From: Intrasporangium calvum DSM 43043
GTDB taxonomy: Bacteria > Actinomycetota > Actinomycetes > Actinomycetales > Dermatophilaceae
Length of the DNA stretch: 64,000 nucleotides
NCBI RefSeq assembly: GCF_000184685.1
Contig: NC_014830.1
Location: forward strand, 682,001 to 746,000
Reading direction: 5' to 3'
The position numbers were made by a program, and so were the translations under genes. The notes beneath the pieces were generated by a model, which was not told the origin of the DNA, did not search any database, and saw nothing but the letters and a program-made list of their open reading frames with translations. Shown here piece after piece: positions 47,265 through 56,133 of the stretch; the first letter of the stretch is position 1, and each line of letters starts with the position of its first letter.

Positions 47265-47585
47265 TCAGGGCTTGGGCTTGCGCAGCCGGCGCAGGAAGTC
47301 CGGGTCGTCGTCCGGGCCGCGGGGACCGGGCGCCGGCCGCTGCGGGGGACGCTGCGGCGGACGCTGCGGACCACCTCGCGGGCCGAGCCCGAAGGCGCGC
47401 GAGCCGGGCGCGTCAGACCGGCCGGCCGCGAGCCACATGAGCGGTCCGAGAACGGGGACCAGGCACACGAGGAGCCACACGGCCTTCGGCATGATCCGCA
47501 TCAGCCTGCCGTCGGTCTGGATGCAGTCGACGAGGGCGTAGATCGTCGCGAAAACCACCAGGGCGACGAGAATCACGCGTGGCAC
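47265..47585 (-). CDS. PLDc_N domain small membrane protein
   Basis: 106 residues from GTG 47585, chosen because AAGGAG stands 7 bases upstream. Two helices (about 4-20 and 34-52) match the phospholipase D nuclease N-terminal domain; the pair is separated by DCIQTDGRLMRIMPKAVW. The C-terminus is a PQRPP repeat and a basic end. No catalytic domain follows. The role is unknown, though the gene is consistently close to menA in actinobacteria. Confidence 0.78.
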   Translation of the reverse strand: MPRVILVALVVFATIYALVDCIQTDGRLMRIMPKAVWLLVCLVPVLGPLMWLAAGRSDAPGSRAFGLGPRGGPQRPPQRPPQRPAPGPRGPDDDPDFLRRLRKPKP

Positions 47586-47642
47586 GGGGGAGCTCCTTCT
47601 GCGGTAACCCCTCCATAGTGCCACCCCGTGGTCCGGAAACGA

Positions 47643-48821
47643 TCATGCGTGCGCTTCGGCGACGAGACGGATCGCCGCACGGTCCGGTTTGCCCGGGCCA
47701 CGGAGCGGGATCGTCGGCAGGACGACGACCCGCCTCGGCAGCGCGGCGTCGGGCAGGATGCCGCTGAGCCGGCTCCGCAGGTCGGCCGCGGTCAGGTGGG
47801 CGGTCGGGTCGAGCAGCGTCACCGCCGCGCACACCGTCTCGCCCCACTCGGGGTCGGGGACGCCCAGGACGACGACCTCGGCGACCTCGGGCACGTGGCG
47901 GGCGACTGCGTCCTCGACGACGCCGGGAGTGACCTTCATGCCGCCGGTGATGATGACGTCATCGGCCCGACCGTCGACGACGAGCCGACCGTCGTCCTCG
48001 ATGTGGCCGAGGTCGTCCGTGCGGAACCACCGCACGTCCTCGACGTCGGTCGAGAACGCGTCGGCGGTGAGCTCCGGCTCGCCGAGGTAGCCGTGTGCGA
48101 CGGTGTCGCCGCCGAGGATGATGTGCCGGTCGTTGTCGATGTGCATCCGGGTCACGGGAAGAGGGACCCCGTCGTAGACACACCCCCCGGCGGTCTCGCT
48201 CATGCCAAAGGTGAGGTGGAGCGCCACGCCGGCCTTCCGGGCCCGCTCTTCGAGCGCCGTGGGTGTCGCGGCCCCGCCGACGAGGACCGCGTCGAAGGTC
48301 TGCAGCGCCTCGACGCCGGCCGGGTCGTCGAGGAGGCGGCCGAGCTGGGTGGGCACGAGCGAGGTGTAGCGGCGGGGTGCGCCGGGTGACATCGTGACCG
48401 AGCCGGCTGCCCGCGCGAAGGCGGCCGCGGTGAACCCGCCCCGCAGGTCCAGCACGGTCGGGGTCGTCCCCGCGGTGAGCGACCGCGTCAGCACCTGGAG
48501 GCCGGCGATGTGGTGGGCGGGCAGGGCCAGCAGCCAGGAGCCGCTGCCGCCGAGCACGTGGTGCGTCGCCGTTGCCGACGCGGTGACCGCCGCCGCGGTG
48601 AGCAGGGCGCGCTTCGGCCGCCCGGTCGATCCTGACGTGCCCACGGCGAGGGCGAACCCGTCAGGAAGGCCGGCCGGATCGTGCGGCGCGATGACCGGGG
48701 GAGCCAGCTCAGCGGCATACGGGATGACGGGGGAGCGGCCGGTCAGCGCGGCTTCGAGGTCGGGCAGGATCGTGAGGGCGTCCGGACCTGCGGGGACGGG
48801 CAGGAGTCGCGGCGCTGTCAT
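47643..48821 (-). CDS. menE: o-Succinylbenzoate--CoA ligase
   Basis: 392 residues from ATG 48821 (GTG 48827 possible). It is an AMP-binding adenylate-forming enzyme that makes o-succinylbenzoyl-CoA: P-loop GTSGSTGRPK near residues 63-72, FGMSETAGG and the C-terminal lysine region GKPDR near 375. The context is menA. Two REP-like units lie in frame: PYAAEL near 36 and a degenerate one read as LSGILP near 345. Confidence 0.9.
   Translation of the reverse strand: MTAPRLLPVPAGPDALTILPDLEAALTGRSPVIPYAAELAPPVIAPHDPAGLPDGFALAVGTSGSTGRPKRALLTAAAVTASATATHHVLGGSGSWLLALPAHHIAGLQVLTRSLTAGTTPTVLDLRGGFTAAAFARAAGSVTMSPGAPRRYTSLVPTQLGRLLDDPAGVEALQTFDAVLVGGAATPTALEERARKAGVALHLTFGMSETAGGCVYDGVPLPVTRMHIDNDRHIILGGDTVAHGYLGEPELTADAFSTDVEDVRWFRTDDLGHIEDDGRLVVDGRADDVIITGGMKVTPGVVEDAVARHVPEVAEVVVLGVPDPEWGETVCAAVTLLDPTAHLTAADLRSRLSGILPDAALPRRVVVLPTIPLRGPGKPDRAAIRLVAEAHA
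47758..47775 (+). repeat. Degenerate REP-like element inside menE
   Basis: ATGCCGCTGAGCCGGCTC lacks the leading CGT; antisense, read as SRLSGI. Confidence 0.55.
48706..48722 (-). repeat. REP-like element inside menE
   Basis: AGCTCAGCGGCATACGG, antisense to the unit's canonical strand, read as PYAAEL near the menE N-terminus. Confidence 0.85.
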
Positions 48822-48855
48822 GGGCACATTGTGCCGGTCGGCGCTGTACCCGGCG

Positions 48856-49098
48856 TCAGCGACCGGCGCGCTGCGCTCGCGCCCGGACGAGGTGCCGGGC
48901 GTGGACGGCGACGGCGGCCACGTCGGTGACGAGCCACAGGGCTGCCACCACGGCCATCTGCGTCGCCGGAGGCGCCGGGTTGTACGGCGACCGGGGCTCG
49001 TTGATGCTCGCGATGAGCAGGAGGATCAGGAAGGCACCCTGCAGGACGACGAAGCTGCGGAGGAAGCCGTTGGGCGGCTGGTCGTGTGCGGTTCCCAT
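48856..49098 (-). CDS. Small two-helix membrane protein, unknown
   Basis: 80 residues from ATG 49098. Two hydrophobic helices (about 13-30 and 47-65) and a basic C-terminus (ARHLVRARAQRAGR). No family recognised. It follows the MFS gene, precedes menE on the minus strand and may be co-transcribed. Confidence 0.6.
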   Translation of the reverse strand: MGTAHDQPPNGFLRSFVVLQGAFLILLLIASINEPRSPYNPAPPATQMAVVAALWLVTDVAAVAVHARHLVRARAQRAGR

Positions 49099-49220
49099 CG
49101 GGGGTCCCCCTTGCTCGGTCGCTGGGGGGACGGTCGCACGGACTCGGCTGGTGCGCCAGGGTCGAAGGTCCCGGCTGGCGACCCGGCACGCCACATCGGT
49201 CGCGCCGGCCAGCCACCGGT

Positions 49221-50795
49221 TCAGCGGGCGGGCCGCGTCCTGCTCACCGAGGGCCGGCCCGCGCGACCGACGCCACGCGCCCGGCCCGCACCGGTGGTCC
49301 GCTGTCGGGCCGCCATCAGCACGGTCCAGACGAGCATCGCCGCGCAGACCGGGAACCCGACGTAGGGGTTGAGCGGCAGGAGGATGCCGAGGCCGCTGCC
49401 GAGAACCCACAGCATCTGCAGCATCGTCTCGGACCAAGCGAAGACCGAGGCCCGGACGTTCTCGGCGACCTCACGCTGGACGAGCGCGTCGAAGCAGAGC
49501 TTGGCGAGCTGCGCCGTCAGTCCCTGGACCAGCCCGAGGGCGACGAGGGTCCACACGCCGTACCAGACGGCCGTCGCGATGCAGACGAGGGTCGCGGCGA
49601 GGACCGAGACCATGGCCACCCGCTCCGGACGGTGATCGCGCAGGGAGTTGCCGAGCAGGCTGCCGAGCGCGTTGCCGACTCCGATCGCGCCGACGGTGAG
49701 CCCGAGCACGAGCTCGCCCCGCATCCCGCTGATCGGGTGCTCCTTGGCGAGGAACGCCATGAACATGATGAGGAAGCCGGTGAGCAATCGCGTCCCGCCC
49801 GTGGACCACATCGCGTGCCGCACCGGCCAGGGGATGGCGTGCAGCCGCCGGAGGAACCGCCCGAGGACGCCGGCTGAGTCGACCTCGAGCGCCGAGTCCT
49901 CTGGCCCGGGCGGGGAGCCGGCCGGATGCCGCTGGGCTCGCTCCCGCTGCGCCCCCGGGTGGTCCACCGGCTGGGTGTTGCCGACGGAGACCTCGCCCAC
50001 GGCGCTGTCCACGTCGTCGGGCAGCCGGATCGACTGGACCGTCCCGATGACGAAGAGGACGAAGCCGACCCGCAGTGCCCACTCAGGTCCGAACCACAGG
50101 GCCGCTGCGGCCAGCCCGCCCCCGACCAGGGCACCGATGACACCGGCGATGGCGACCCGGGAGTTCGCCTTGACGAGCGAGATCCCGGCGGGCAGCAGCC
50201 GGGGCACCGCAGCGGAGCGGCTGATGTTGTAGGCCTTCGACGCGACGAGGAACCCGAGCGCCGCGGGGTAGAGCCAGCTGGAGTCGTTGGAGATCGCCTC
50301 GGCCAGGACCCAGCAGAGGAACGCCCGGCTCGCCATCGTCGTGCCGATGGCCCAGCGTCTGCCGTGGCTGAACCGGTCGAGAAGCGGTCCGATCAGCGGG
50401 GCGACCAGGGTGTACGGGACCATCGCCAGGACGAGGAAGAGGGCGACCTGGCTGCGGACCTCGGCGGTCTGCGGGTTGAAGAACAGCGTCCCTGCCAACG
50501 CCAGCATCATCGCCGCGTCGCCGGCCGTGTGGCTCGCGTGGAGCTCCGTCACCCGAGCCAGGCCGGTCTCGCCCGCCCCGCCGGAATGCGTGAACGCGTG
50601 GAACCTCGCCGTGGCATAGCGCGAGGTGGCAGCCGTCGCGCGGGCACTGGCGACGGCCGCCCTGCCGACCCCTCGCCCGGCTGCTCTCGTCGCGTTGAGC
50701 GCCGTCGTGCGGGCGCGCTGGCGGTGGTCCGCGGCGTGTCCCCCCGCTGGCACGTCACGGCGTCCGTGCTGCCGGCCGTCGCTGGGGGTGGTCAC
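49221..50795 (-). CDS. MFS transporter
   Basis: 524 residues from GTG 50795 (further open upstream but then overlapping the divergent sigma gene region). A long basic, Ala-rich N-terminal tail (about 75 residues) precedes twelve predicted helices. FSHGRRW and ERVAM-type loops between helices 2-3 and 8-9 are MFS-like. It probably exports a drug or metabolite; substrate unknown. A degenerate REP-like unit reads RAQRHP in the large central loop. Divergent from the ECF sigma gene by 70 bp. Confidence 0.82.
   Translation of the reverse strand: MTTPSDGRQHGRRDVPAGGHAADHRQRARTTALNATRAAGRGVGRAAVASARATAATSRYATARFHAFTHSGGAGETGLARVTELHASHTAGDAAMMLALAGTLFFNPQTAEVRSQVALFLVLAMVPYTLVAPLIGPLLDRFSHGRRWAIGTTMASRAFLCWVLAEAISNDSSWLYPAALGFLVASKAYNISRSAAVPRLLPAGISLVKANSRVAIAGVIGALVGGGLAAAALWFGPEWALRVGFVLFVIGTVQSIRLPDDVDSAVGEVSVGNTQPVDHPGAQRERAQRHPAGSPPGPEDSALEVDSAGVLGRFLRRLHAIPWPVRHAMWSTGGTRLLTGFLIMFMAFLAKEHPISGMRGELVLGLTVGAIGVGNALGSLLGNSLRDHRPERVAMVSVLAATLVCIATAVWYGVWTLVALGLVQGLTAQLAKLCFDALVQREVAENVRASVFAWSETMLQMLWVLGSGLGILLPLNPYVGFPVCAAMLVWTVLMAARQRTTGAGRARGVGRAGRPSVSRTRPAR
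49926..49942 (+). repeat. Degenerate REP-like element inside the MFS gene
   Basis: ATGCCGCTGGGCTCGCT, antisense, read as ERAQRHP in the central cytoplasmic loop; leading CGT has changed to CGG. Confidence 0.6.
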
Positions 50796-50865
50796 CCTGC
50801 CATCTTGCCCGCTCGGGGCGGCTCCTCGTGCGACACACTCGTGTCCTCGGGCGACATGAGGAGTC

Positions 50866-51441
50866 ATGAGCATTCACGAGATGGGACCGCCGGGACGCGA
50901 GCAACGGTTTGCGCGGCTGTTCGACCATGCCTACGCCCCGGTGTTGCGCTTCGTCGAACGTCGCGTCCACCCCAGCCACGCCGAGGACCTCGTCGCCGAC
51001 GTCTTCCTCGTCGCGTGGCGCCGCCTCGACGAGCTGCCGGCTGACCTGGACGACGCCCGGGCCTGGCTCTTCGGCGTCGCTCGGCGAACCCTGATGGCCG
51101 GGGCCCGGGGACAACAACGACAGCAGGCGCTCGCCGTCCGGATCGCCGAGAACTCGTTCGGGCAGCACGTCGCCGAGCTCGACGTGGACTTCGTGGCCCG
51201 GCGGCTGGACGTCGCACAGGCGTGGAAGCGGCTCTCCGCCCTGCACCAGGAGGCCCTCGCGCTGACGGTGTGGGACGGGCTCGATGCGCCACGGGCCGCA
51301 CAGGTCCTCGGCATCTCCCCGGTGGCGTACCGGCTGCGCCTCAGCCGGGCCCGCAGGGCCCTCCGGGCCCATCTCCAGTCCCTGCCTCACCCCACCGCAG
51401 CACCTGCGGCCGAGGCCGCCACCCCGAGGAGCACCTCATGA
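50866..51441 (+). CDS. RNA polymerase sigma factor, ECF-type
   Basis: 191 residues. Region 2 (FDHAYAPVLRFVERRVHPSHAEDLVADVFLVAW, about 19-51) and region 4 (LSALHQEALALTVWDGLDAPRAAQVLGISPVAYRLRLSRARRAL, about 124-167) are intact. It is the usual compact length. The stop overlaps the next gene by 4 bases, the usual sigma/anti-sigma arrangement. Confidence 0.88.
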   Translation: MSIHEMGPPGREQRFARLFDHAYAPVLRFVERRVHPSHAEDLVADVFLVAWRRLDELPADLDDARAWLFGVARRTLMAGARGQQRQQALAVRIAENSFGQHVAELDVDFVARRLDVAQAWKRLSALHQEALALTVWDGLDAPRAAQVLGISPVAYRLRLSRARRALRAHLQSLPHPTAAPAAEAATPRSTS

Positions 51442-52406
51442 AGAGCACGAACACGCATGACCTGATCGACCGGGTGCTGCGCGACCTGGACGCAGCCGGA
51501 CCTGCCGTTGACGACGTCCGGGCGGACGAGCGCGCCCGGTCCCTGTTCGCGAGGGTCGTCGCCAGCCCGCCGGATGCCGGGGCACCGGGTGGCCGGGGGG
51601 CGCCGGGAGCGGCCGGAGCATCCGGTGCGGCGGAAGGGGAAGGGCTCCGGCGAGGACTCACGCCGCTGGGGGTGCGTCGCTCCGCCGGTGCGAGACGTCT
51701 CGTCGCGGTCGGCGTGGTCGCGGGCGTCCTCGGAGCCGGATCGGTGCTCGCGCCTCAGCTCTTCGGGGCGAGCGAGGCGCTGGCCTGGTCCGCGAAGCCG
51801 CAGCGTCTCACGGCCGAGGCGGCCGCGGCAGCCGAGGCGGCCTGCGACGAGTGGGTCCGCGACGACATCCGCGGTCTGGACGGGGTTGACCTGTCCGGCG
51901 TGCGTCCGGTCGTCACCGAGGCCAGGGGCTCCCTCATCCTCGTCTACGAGACCGACGCACGCCCGGCGCCGAGCGACATCACGTGCTACGTCAAAGGCGA
52001 TCGGGTCATCGCCTCCGGGGGGAGCGTGGCGACCACGACGTCACCGCCGCTGCCGCCCGTCCCCGCGGACTCCCTGCAGGGGAACCTCGGGGCGGTCTTC
52101 AGCACGTCCGGTGGAAGCATCCGTGGCGTCACCGGCCGAGTCGGCTCCGACGTCGTCGGCGTCGTCCTCGACTCGGTGGCCAAGGGCCCGGTGACGGCCA
52201 CGGTGCGGGACGGGCACTTCGGCGCCTGGTGGCCGGACGCGCCCACGACGGAGCAGAAGGAGAACGCCGCCGGCCCCGAGATCACCGGGGCGACGGTCAC
52301 CCTGCGGGACGGGAGCACCCGCCCGGTCTCGGTCGAGGAGCTGAGCGGTCGGACCACCGAGGAGCTGCGCACCGCAGACACGGGGGGCTCCGCCGCCTCC
52401 GGCTGA
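51438..52406 (+). CDS. Membrane protein, possible anti-sigma or sigma-coupled sensor
   Basis: 322 residues. The first 90 residues are cytoplasmic and Gly/Ala-rich. One transmembrane helix lies near 92-110 (LVAVGVVAGVLGAGSVLA), followed by an extracytoplasmic domain of about 210 residues with CDEW and ITCY cysteines. No zinc HxxxCxxC motif is seen. Coupling (ATGA) to the sigma gene suggests regulation of it, but the family is not recognised. Confidence 0.7.
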   Translation: MKSTNTHDLIDRVLRDLDAAGPAVDDVRADERARSLFARVVASPPDAGAPGGRGAPGAAGASGAAEGEGLRRGLTPLGVRRSAGARRLVAVGVVAGVLGAGSVLAPQLFGASEALAWSAKPQRLTAEAAAAAEAACDEWVRDDIRGLDGVDLSGVRPVVTEARGSLILVYETDARPAPSDITCYVKGDRVIASGGSVATTTSPPLPPVPADSLQGNLGAVFSTSGGSIRGVTGRVGSDVVGVVLDSVAKGPVTATVRDGHFGAWWPDAPTTEQKENAAGPEITGATVTLRDGSTRPVSVEELSGRTTEELRTADTGGSAASG

Positions 52407-52418
52407 CGTGACCCCGAT

Positions 52419-52456
52419 CTGGGTGCCCTCGGTCCTGGCGGCCCGGGGGCACCCAG
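52419..52456. terminator. Hairpin between the sigma-coupled gene and menB
   Basis: CTGGGTGCCC (52419-52428) and its perfect complement (52447-52456) enclose 18 nt; convergent genes share it. Confidence 0.75.
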
Positions 52457-52476
52457 CGCTCACCGGTGCACCGGGG

Positions 52477-53412
52477 TCAGAAGTACCAGGGGAACGGGGC
52501 CCAGTCGGGGTCCCGCTTCTCGAGGAACTGGTCGCGGCCTTCGACGGCCTCGTCCGTCATGTAGGCCAACCGCGTCGCCTCACCCGCGAAGACCTGCTGG
52601 CCCATCAACCCGTCGTCGGTGAGGTTGAACGCGAACTTCAGCATGCGTTGGGCCTGGGGGCTCTTGCCCATGATCTCGGAGGCGGCCTGCAGGGCCTCCT
52701 TCTCGAGGTCCATGTGGTCGGCGACGATGTTGACCGCGCCCATGCGGTGCATGTCCTCGGCGGTGTAGGTCCGGCCGAGGTGGAAGATCTCCCGGGCGAA
52801 CTTCTGGCCCACCGACTTGGCGAGGTAGGCCGAGCCGTAGCCACCGTCGAACGAGCCGACGTCGGCGTCGGTCTGCTTGAACCTCGCGTGCTCGCGCGAC
52901 GCGATCGTCAGGTCGCAGATGACGTGGAGCGAGTGGCCGCCGCCGGCGGCCCACCCGTTCACGACGGCGATGACGATCTTCGGCATGGTCCGGATGAGGC
53001 GCTGGACCTCGAGGATGTGCAGCCGCCCACCCTGCGCCTTGACCCGCGCGTCGTCGACGGTGTCCGCGGTCTCGCCCGCGGCGTACTGGTAGCCCGAACG
53101 GCCCCGGATCCGCTGGTCACCGCCGGAGCAGAAGGCCCACTTGCCGTCCTTGGGCGAGGGCCCGTTGCCGGTGATGAGGACGACGCCGACGTCGGGTGTC
53201 ATCCGGGCGTGGTCGAGAGCCCGGTAGAGCTCGTCGACGGTGTGCGGGCGGAAGGCGTTGAGCACCTCCGGCCGGTCGAAGGCGACCCGCACGACACCTG
53301 ACTCGGGGCGGGGTCGCCCCTCGACGTGGCGACGCCGGTGGTAGGTGATGTCGGTGAAGTCGAAGCCGGGCACGACGTCCCACTCGCCCGGGTCGAAGAT
53401 CTCGCTGCTCAC
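52477..53412 (-). CDS. menB: 1,4-Dihydroxy-2-naphthoyl-CoA synthase
   Basis: 311 residues, crotonase fold; closes the second ring from o-succinylbenzoyl-CoA. FCSGGDQRIRG (about 93-103) and the oxyanion hole AVVNGWAAGGGHSLH (about 149-163) are typical, as is the C-terminal EGRDQFLEKRDPDW. GTG start 53412; divergent from the NUDIX gene. Confidence 0.96.
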   Translation of the reverse strand: MSSEIFDPGEWDVVPGFDFTDITYHRRRHVEGRPRPESGVVRVAFDRPEVLNAFRPHTVDELYRALDHARMTPDVGVVLITGNGPSPKDGKWAFCSGGDQRIRGRSGYQYAAGETADTVDDARVKAQGGRLHILEVQRLIRTMPKIVIAVVNGWAAGGGHSLHVICDLTIASREHARFKQTDADVGSFDGGYGSAYLAKSVGQKFAREIFHLGRTYTAEDMHRMGAVNIVADHMDLEKEALQAASEIMGKSPQAQRMLKFAFNLTDDGLMGQQVFAGEATRLAYMTDEAVEGRDQFLEKRDPDWAPFPWYF

Positions 53413-53446
53413 GGGCCCGACCCTAGCGGGCGGCTAGGGTCGGCCC

Positions 53447-53959
53447 ATGCCCATCCCGCCCTACGTCGCCCACCTGCGCACCATGGTCGGACAGGACCTG
53501 CTCTGGCTGCCCGGTGCCACCGCCGTGGTGCTCCGTGCGGCGATGGATGACGGCGCTGACGAGGTGCTCCTCGTCCGGCGGACGGACAACGGGGAGTGGA
53601 CTCCGGTCACCGGCATCGTCGACCCGGGGGAGGACCCGCATGTGACGGCGGCGCGTGAAGCCCTCGAGGAGGCGTCCGTCGTGGTCGAGGTGGAGCGACT
53701 CGTCTGGGTGTCGGCCGGCCCTCCCGTCGTCCATCACAACGGCGACGTGGCGCAGTACCTCGACCACACGTTCCGGTGCCACTGGGTCTCCGGAGAGCCC
53801 CGCCCGGGCGACGACGAGGCGAGCGAGGCTCGGTGGCACCGGCTCGACGCCCTGCCGTCGATGCGCCGACACTTTCTCGACCGGATCGCCTGCGCGGTCG
53901 AGAACCCGCGTGACGTGCGGCTCGGGGGCTGGGTCGACGCGTCACGAGACGTGCCGTAG
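53447..53959 (+). CDS. NUDIX hydrolase
   Basis: 170 residues. Nudix box GIVDPGEDPHVTAAREALEEAS (about 53-74), with the G-x5-E-x7-REUxEE core intact and the following Gly replaced by Ala. Probably hydrolyses a nucleoside diphosphate derivative. Its 3' end overlaps the convergent unknown gene by 18 bases. Confidence 0.85.
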   Translation: MPIPPYVAHLRTMVGQDLLWLPGATAVVLRAAMDDGADEVLLVRRTDNGEWTPVTGIVDPGEDPHVTAAREALEEASVVVEVERLVWVSAGPPVVHHNGDVAQYLDHTFRCHWVSGEPRPGDDEASEARWHRLDALPSMRRHFLDRIACAVENPRDVRLGGWVDASRDVP

Positions 53960-54823
53960 GTCGAGCTCGAGGTCCCGCACCCGAGCCGCCTCGCGCGCGA
54001 CGGTCTGCGCCTCGGCGGCCGTGGCAGCGTCTCGGAGAGAGCAGATCTCGCGCCTCGTGCGCGAGGTGAGCAGGTCCGCGCGCGCGAGCACCTCGAGATC
54101 CATGGCGCCGAGGGGTCGCCGCACCCACGGTGGCTGCGGGATGCCGAGCATCCGACTGACGGCGTGAGCTCGCGACGCGGGGAACGAGGAGAGGCCGAGG
54201 CGGGAGGTGAGCTCCTTCTGGGTGAGCGGGCCGACCGGTGGCTTGAGCCCGTTGGCCCGGATCAGGGTCCAGCCGATGGCTGCCGCGGTGTGGGCCGGGT
54301 CGACCGAGGGGCCGTTCCGGAACAGCTGCGGTCCCACCGCGGTGAGGGCGCGACGGAAGGCGGTGCGCAGCTCCGCGTCGAAGAACGCGTCGGCGATCCC
54401 GTCCAGGTGTGCGACGGCCCTGCGGAACCGGGCGACCACGTCTCCGTCGCCGACCGCGAGCTCCGGCAGCTCGAACTCCTCATCAGGCAGCGGTTCGGTC
54501 GTCAGGGCGGTGAGAACGTCCGACCCCCCGACGACGTGCTCCAGCCAACGGACCGTGTCGACCCAGGGTCGAGGCTCCGGAGCCGGCTGCGGCTCCTCTC
54601 GCCACGCTCGCCGCGACCGGTCCACCCTGGGGTCGTTCCGCCACGGCGAGTCCTGCAGCGGCTCCTGCCAGGTGTCGACGACGCGCCCGTCCACGAGGAC
54701 CACGTAGGCGACGGTCCGCTCGGGGCCCGCCCCGTACTCCATCAGCCAGTGGGCCGGTACCGGCTCGTGCTCCTCGTAGGGCTCAGACCGCCAGGGGTCG
54801 TCCATCCAGCTCGAGCTCTCCAT
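53942..54823 (-). CDS. Protein of unknown function
   Basis: 293 residues from ATG 54823 (ATG 54805 also possible). The first 90 residues include AYVVLVDGRVVDTWQEP and are rich in Trp, Arg and Pro. The middle (about 115-175) is helical and acidic. The last 70 residues have a wHTH-like look (LTQKELTSRLGLSSFPASRAHAVSRMLG) and Arg-rich helices, so DNA binding is possible. No family recognised. Confidence 0.6.
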   Translation of the reverse strand: MESSSWMDDPWRSEPYEEHEPVPAHWLMEYGAGPERTVAYVVLVDGRVVDTWQEPLQDSPWRNDPRVDRSRRAWREEPQPAPEPRPWVDTVRWLEHVVGGSDVLTALTTEPLPDEEFELPELAVGDGDVVARFRRAVAHLDGIADAFFDAELRTAFRRALTAVGPQLFRNGPSVDPAHTAAAIGWTLIRANGLKPPVGPLTQKELTSRLGLSSFPASRAHAVSRMLGIPQPPWVRRPLGAMDLEVLARADLLTSRTRREICSLRDAATAAEAQTVAREAARVRDLELDLRHVS

Positions 54824-55009
54824 GGGGTGTCCTTCTCGTCGTGTCGGGTGGTGCCACGACGGTCCCGCTGCGCGCCCCCGCCCGGCCAGGGGCGTCGACC
54901 GGCCTGTGGAGGACGGGGGCGTGACGCAGGGGGTGTGGACAACGTGTCGGCGGGCGACGACGCATCGGCCAAGATGAGACGACCCATGACAGCGAGCAAC
55001 GGAGGCTCC

Positions 55010-56062
55010 ATGCCCACGCAGACGTCCACCATCACCCCGCCGGACGAGCAGGTCCGCGCGGTGGCCCTCGAGCGGCTCGACGGCCTGGCCAAGCCACTCG
55101 GGGCGCTCGGACGGCTGGAGGAGGTCGGGGCCTGGCTCGCGGCCTGCCAGGGCGTGTGCCCGCCGGAGCCGGTCGAGCGGGTCCGGGCGGTCGTCCTCGC
55201 GGGCGACCACGGTGTCACCCGAGCCGGGGTCTCTGCCTCCCCCAGCGAGGTGACCGCCGCGATGGTCCACGCCTTCGTGGCGGGCGTCGCCGGCGTCAGT
55301 GTCCTGGCCCGACAGCACGGCGCCACGGTCCGCGTCCTCGACATCGGCGTGGACGCCGACCTCTCCAGCGCGCCGGCCGACGTCACGGCGCACAAGCTGA
55401 CCCGCTCGTCCGGGTCGATCGATGTGACGGACGCGATCAGCCGGGACCTGGCCGTGCGGGCCATCGCGGTGGGCGCCGAGATCGCCGACGCCGAGGTCGA
55501 CGCCGGCGCGCAGCTGCTCGTCCTCGGCGACATGGGCATCGGCAACACCACCCCCTCCGCCGCGCTCATCGCCGCGAGCCTCGGGCTCGACGCAGCGGCG
55601 GTCATCGGCCGAGGGACCGGCATCGACGAGGCGGCGCACGACCGCAAGCTCGACGTCCTGGCCCGCGCCCTCGCCCGCGCCTGCGACGACGACCGTCGCA
55701 TCGAGGACCCCGTGCAGCGCCTTGCCGCGCTCGGCTCGGCCGACCTCGCGGTGGGGACCGGCTTCCTCGTCCAGGCGGCCCGGCGCGGCGTGCCCGTCCT
55801 GCTCGACGGCGTCATCGCCTGCGCGGAGGCGCTCGTCGCAGCGGGCCTCGCCCCCGGCGCGGAGGCCTGGTTCCTCGCGGGGCACCGATCCACCGAGCCG
55901 GCCCAGGCGCACGCGCTCGCGGCGCTGGGCCTGGAGCCGCTGATCGACCTCGGGATGCGTCTGGGAGAGGGGTCAGGAGCGATGACCGCCGTCCCGCTCG
56001 TGCAGTCCGCGGCTCTCCTGGTCCGGGAGATGGCGCTGCTCAGCGACCTCGTCGGGCCCTGA
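55010..56062 (+). CDS. cobT: Nicotinate-nucleotide--dimethylbenzimidazole phosphoribosyltransferase
   Basis: 350 residues from ATG 55010, chosen because GGAGG stands 4 bases upstream; in-frame ATGs at 54986 and 54974 are possible. CobT activates dimethylbenzimidazole as alpha-ribazole phosphate, for the lower ligand of cobalamin. AGDHGVT (about 61-67), LGDMGIGNTTPSAAL (about 165-179) and GTGFLVQA are typical. The rest of the cobalamin pathway is not here apart from the SUMT domain in cobA/hemD. No cobalamin riboswitch was seen upstream. Confidence 0.92.
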   Translation: MPTQTSTITPPDEQVRAVALERLDGLAKPLGALGRLEEVGAWLAACQGVCPPEPVERVRAVVLAGDHGVTRAGVSASPSEVTAAMVHAFVAGVAGVSVLARQHGATVRVLDIGVDADLSSAPADVTAHKLTRSSGSIDVTDAISRDLAVRAIAVGAEIADAEVDAGAQLLVLGDMGIGNTTPSAALIAASLGLDAAAVIGRGTGIDEAAHDRKLDVLARALARACDDDRRIEDPVQRLAALGSADLAVGTGFLVQAARRGVPVLLDGVIACAEALVAAGLAPGAEAWFLAGHRSTEPAQAHALAALGLEPLIDLGMRLGEGSGAMTAVPLVQSAALLVREMALLSDLVGP

Positions 56063-56133
56063 GCACAGCAGGGCGCCAGGGCGCCACGCCCACCGTCGTC
56101 CCGTCCGGTCGCCCCCTCGGTCATGATGAGGGG

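Noticed and set aside
54824-55009. Cobalamin riboswitch upstream of cobT
   Set aside because: No B12-box-like sequence or suitable stem pattern was seen in the 186-bp gap.
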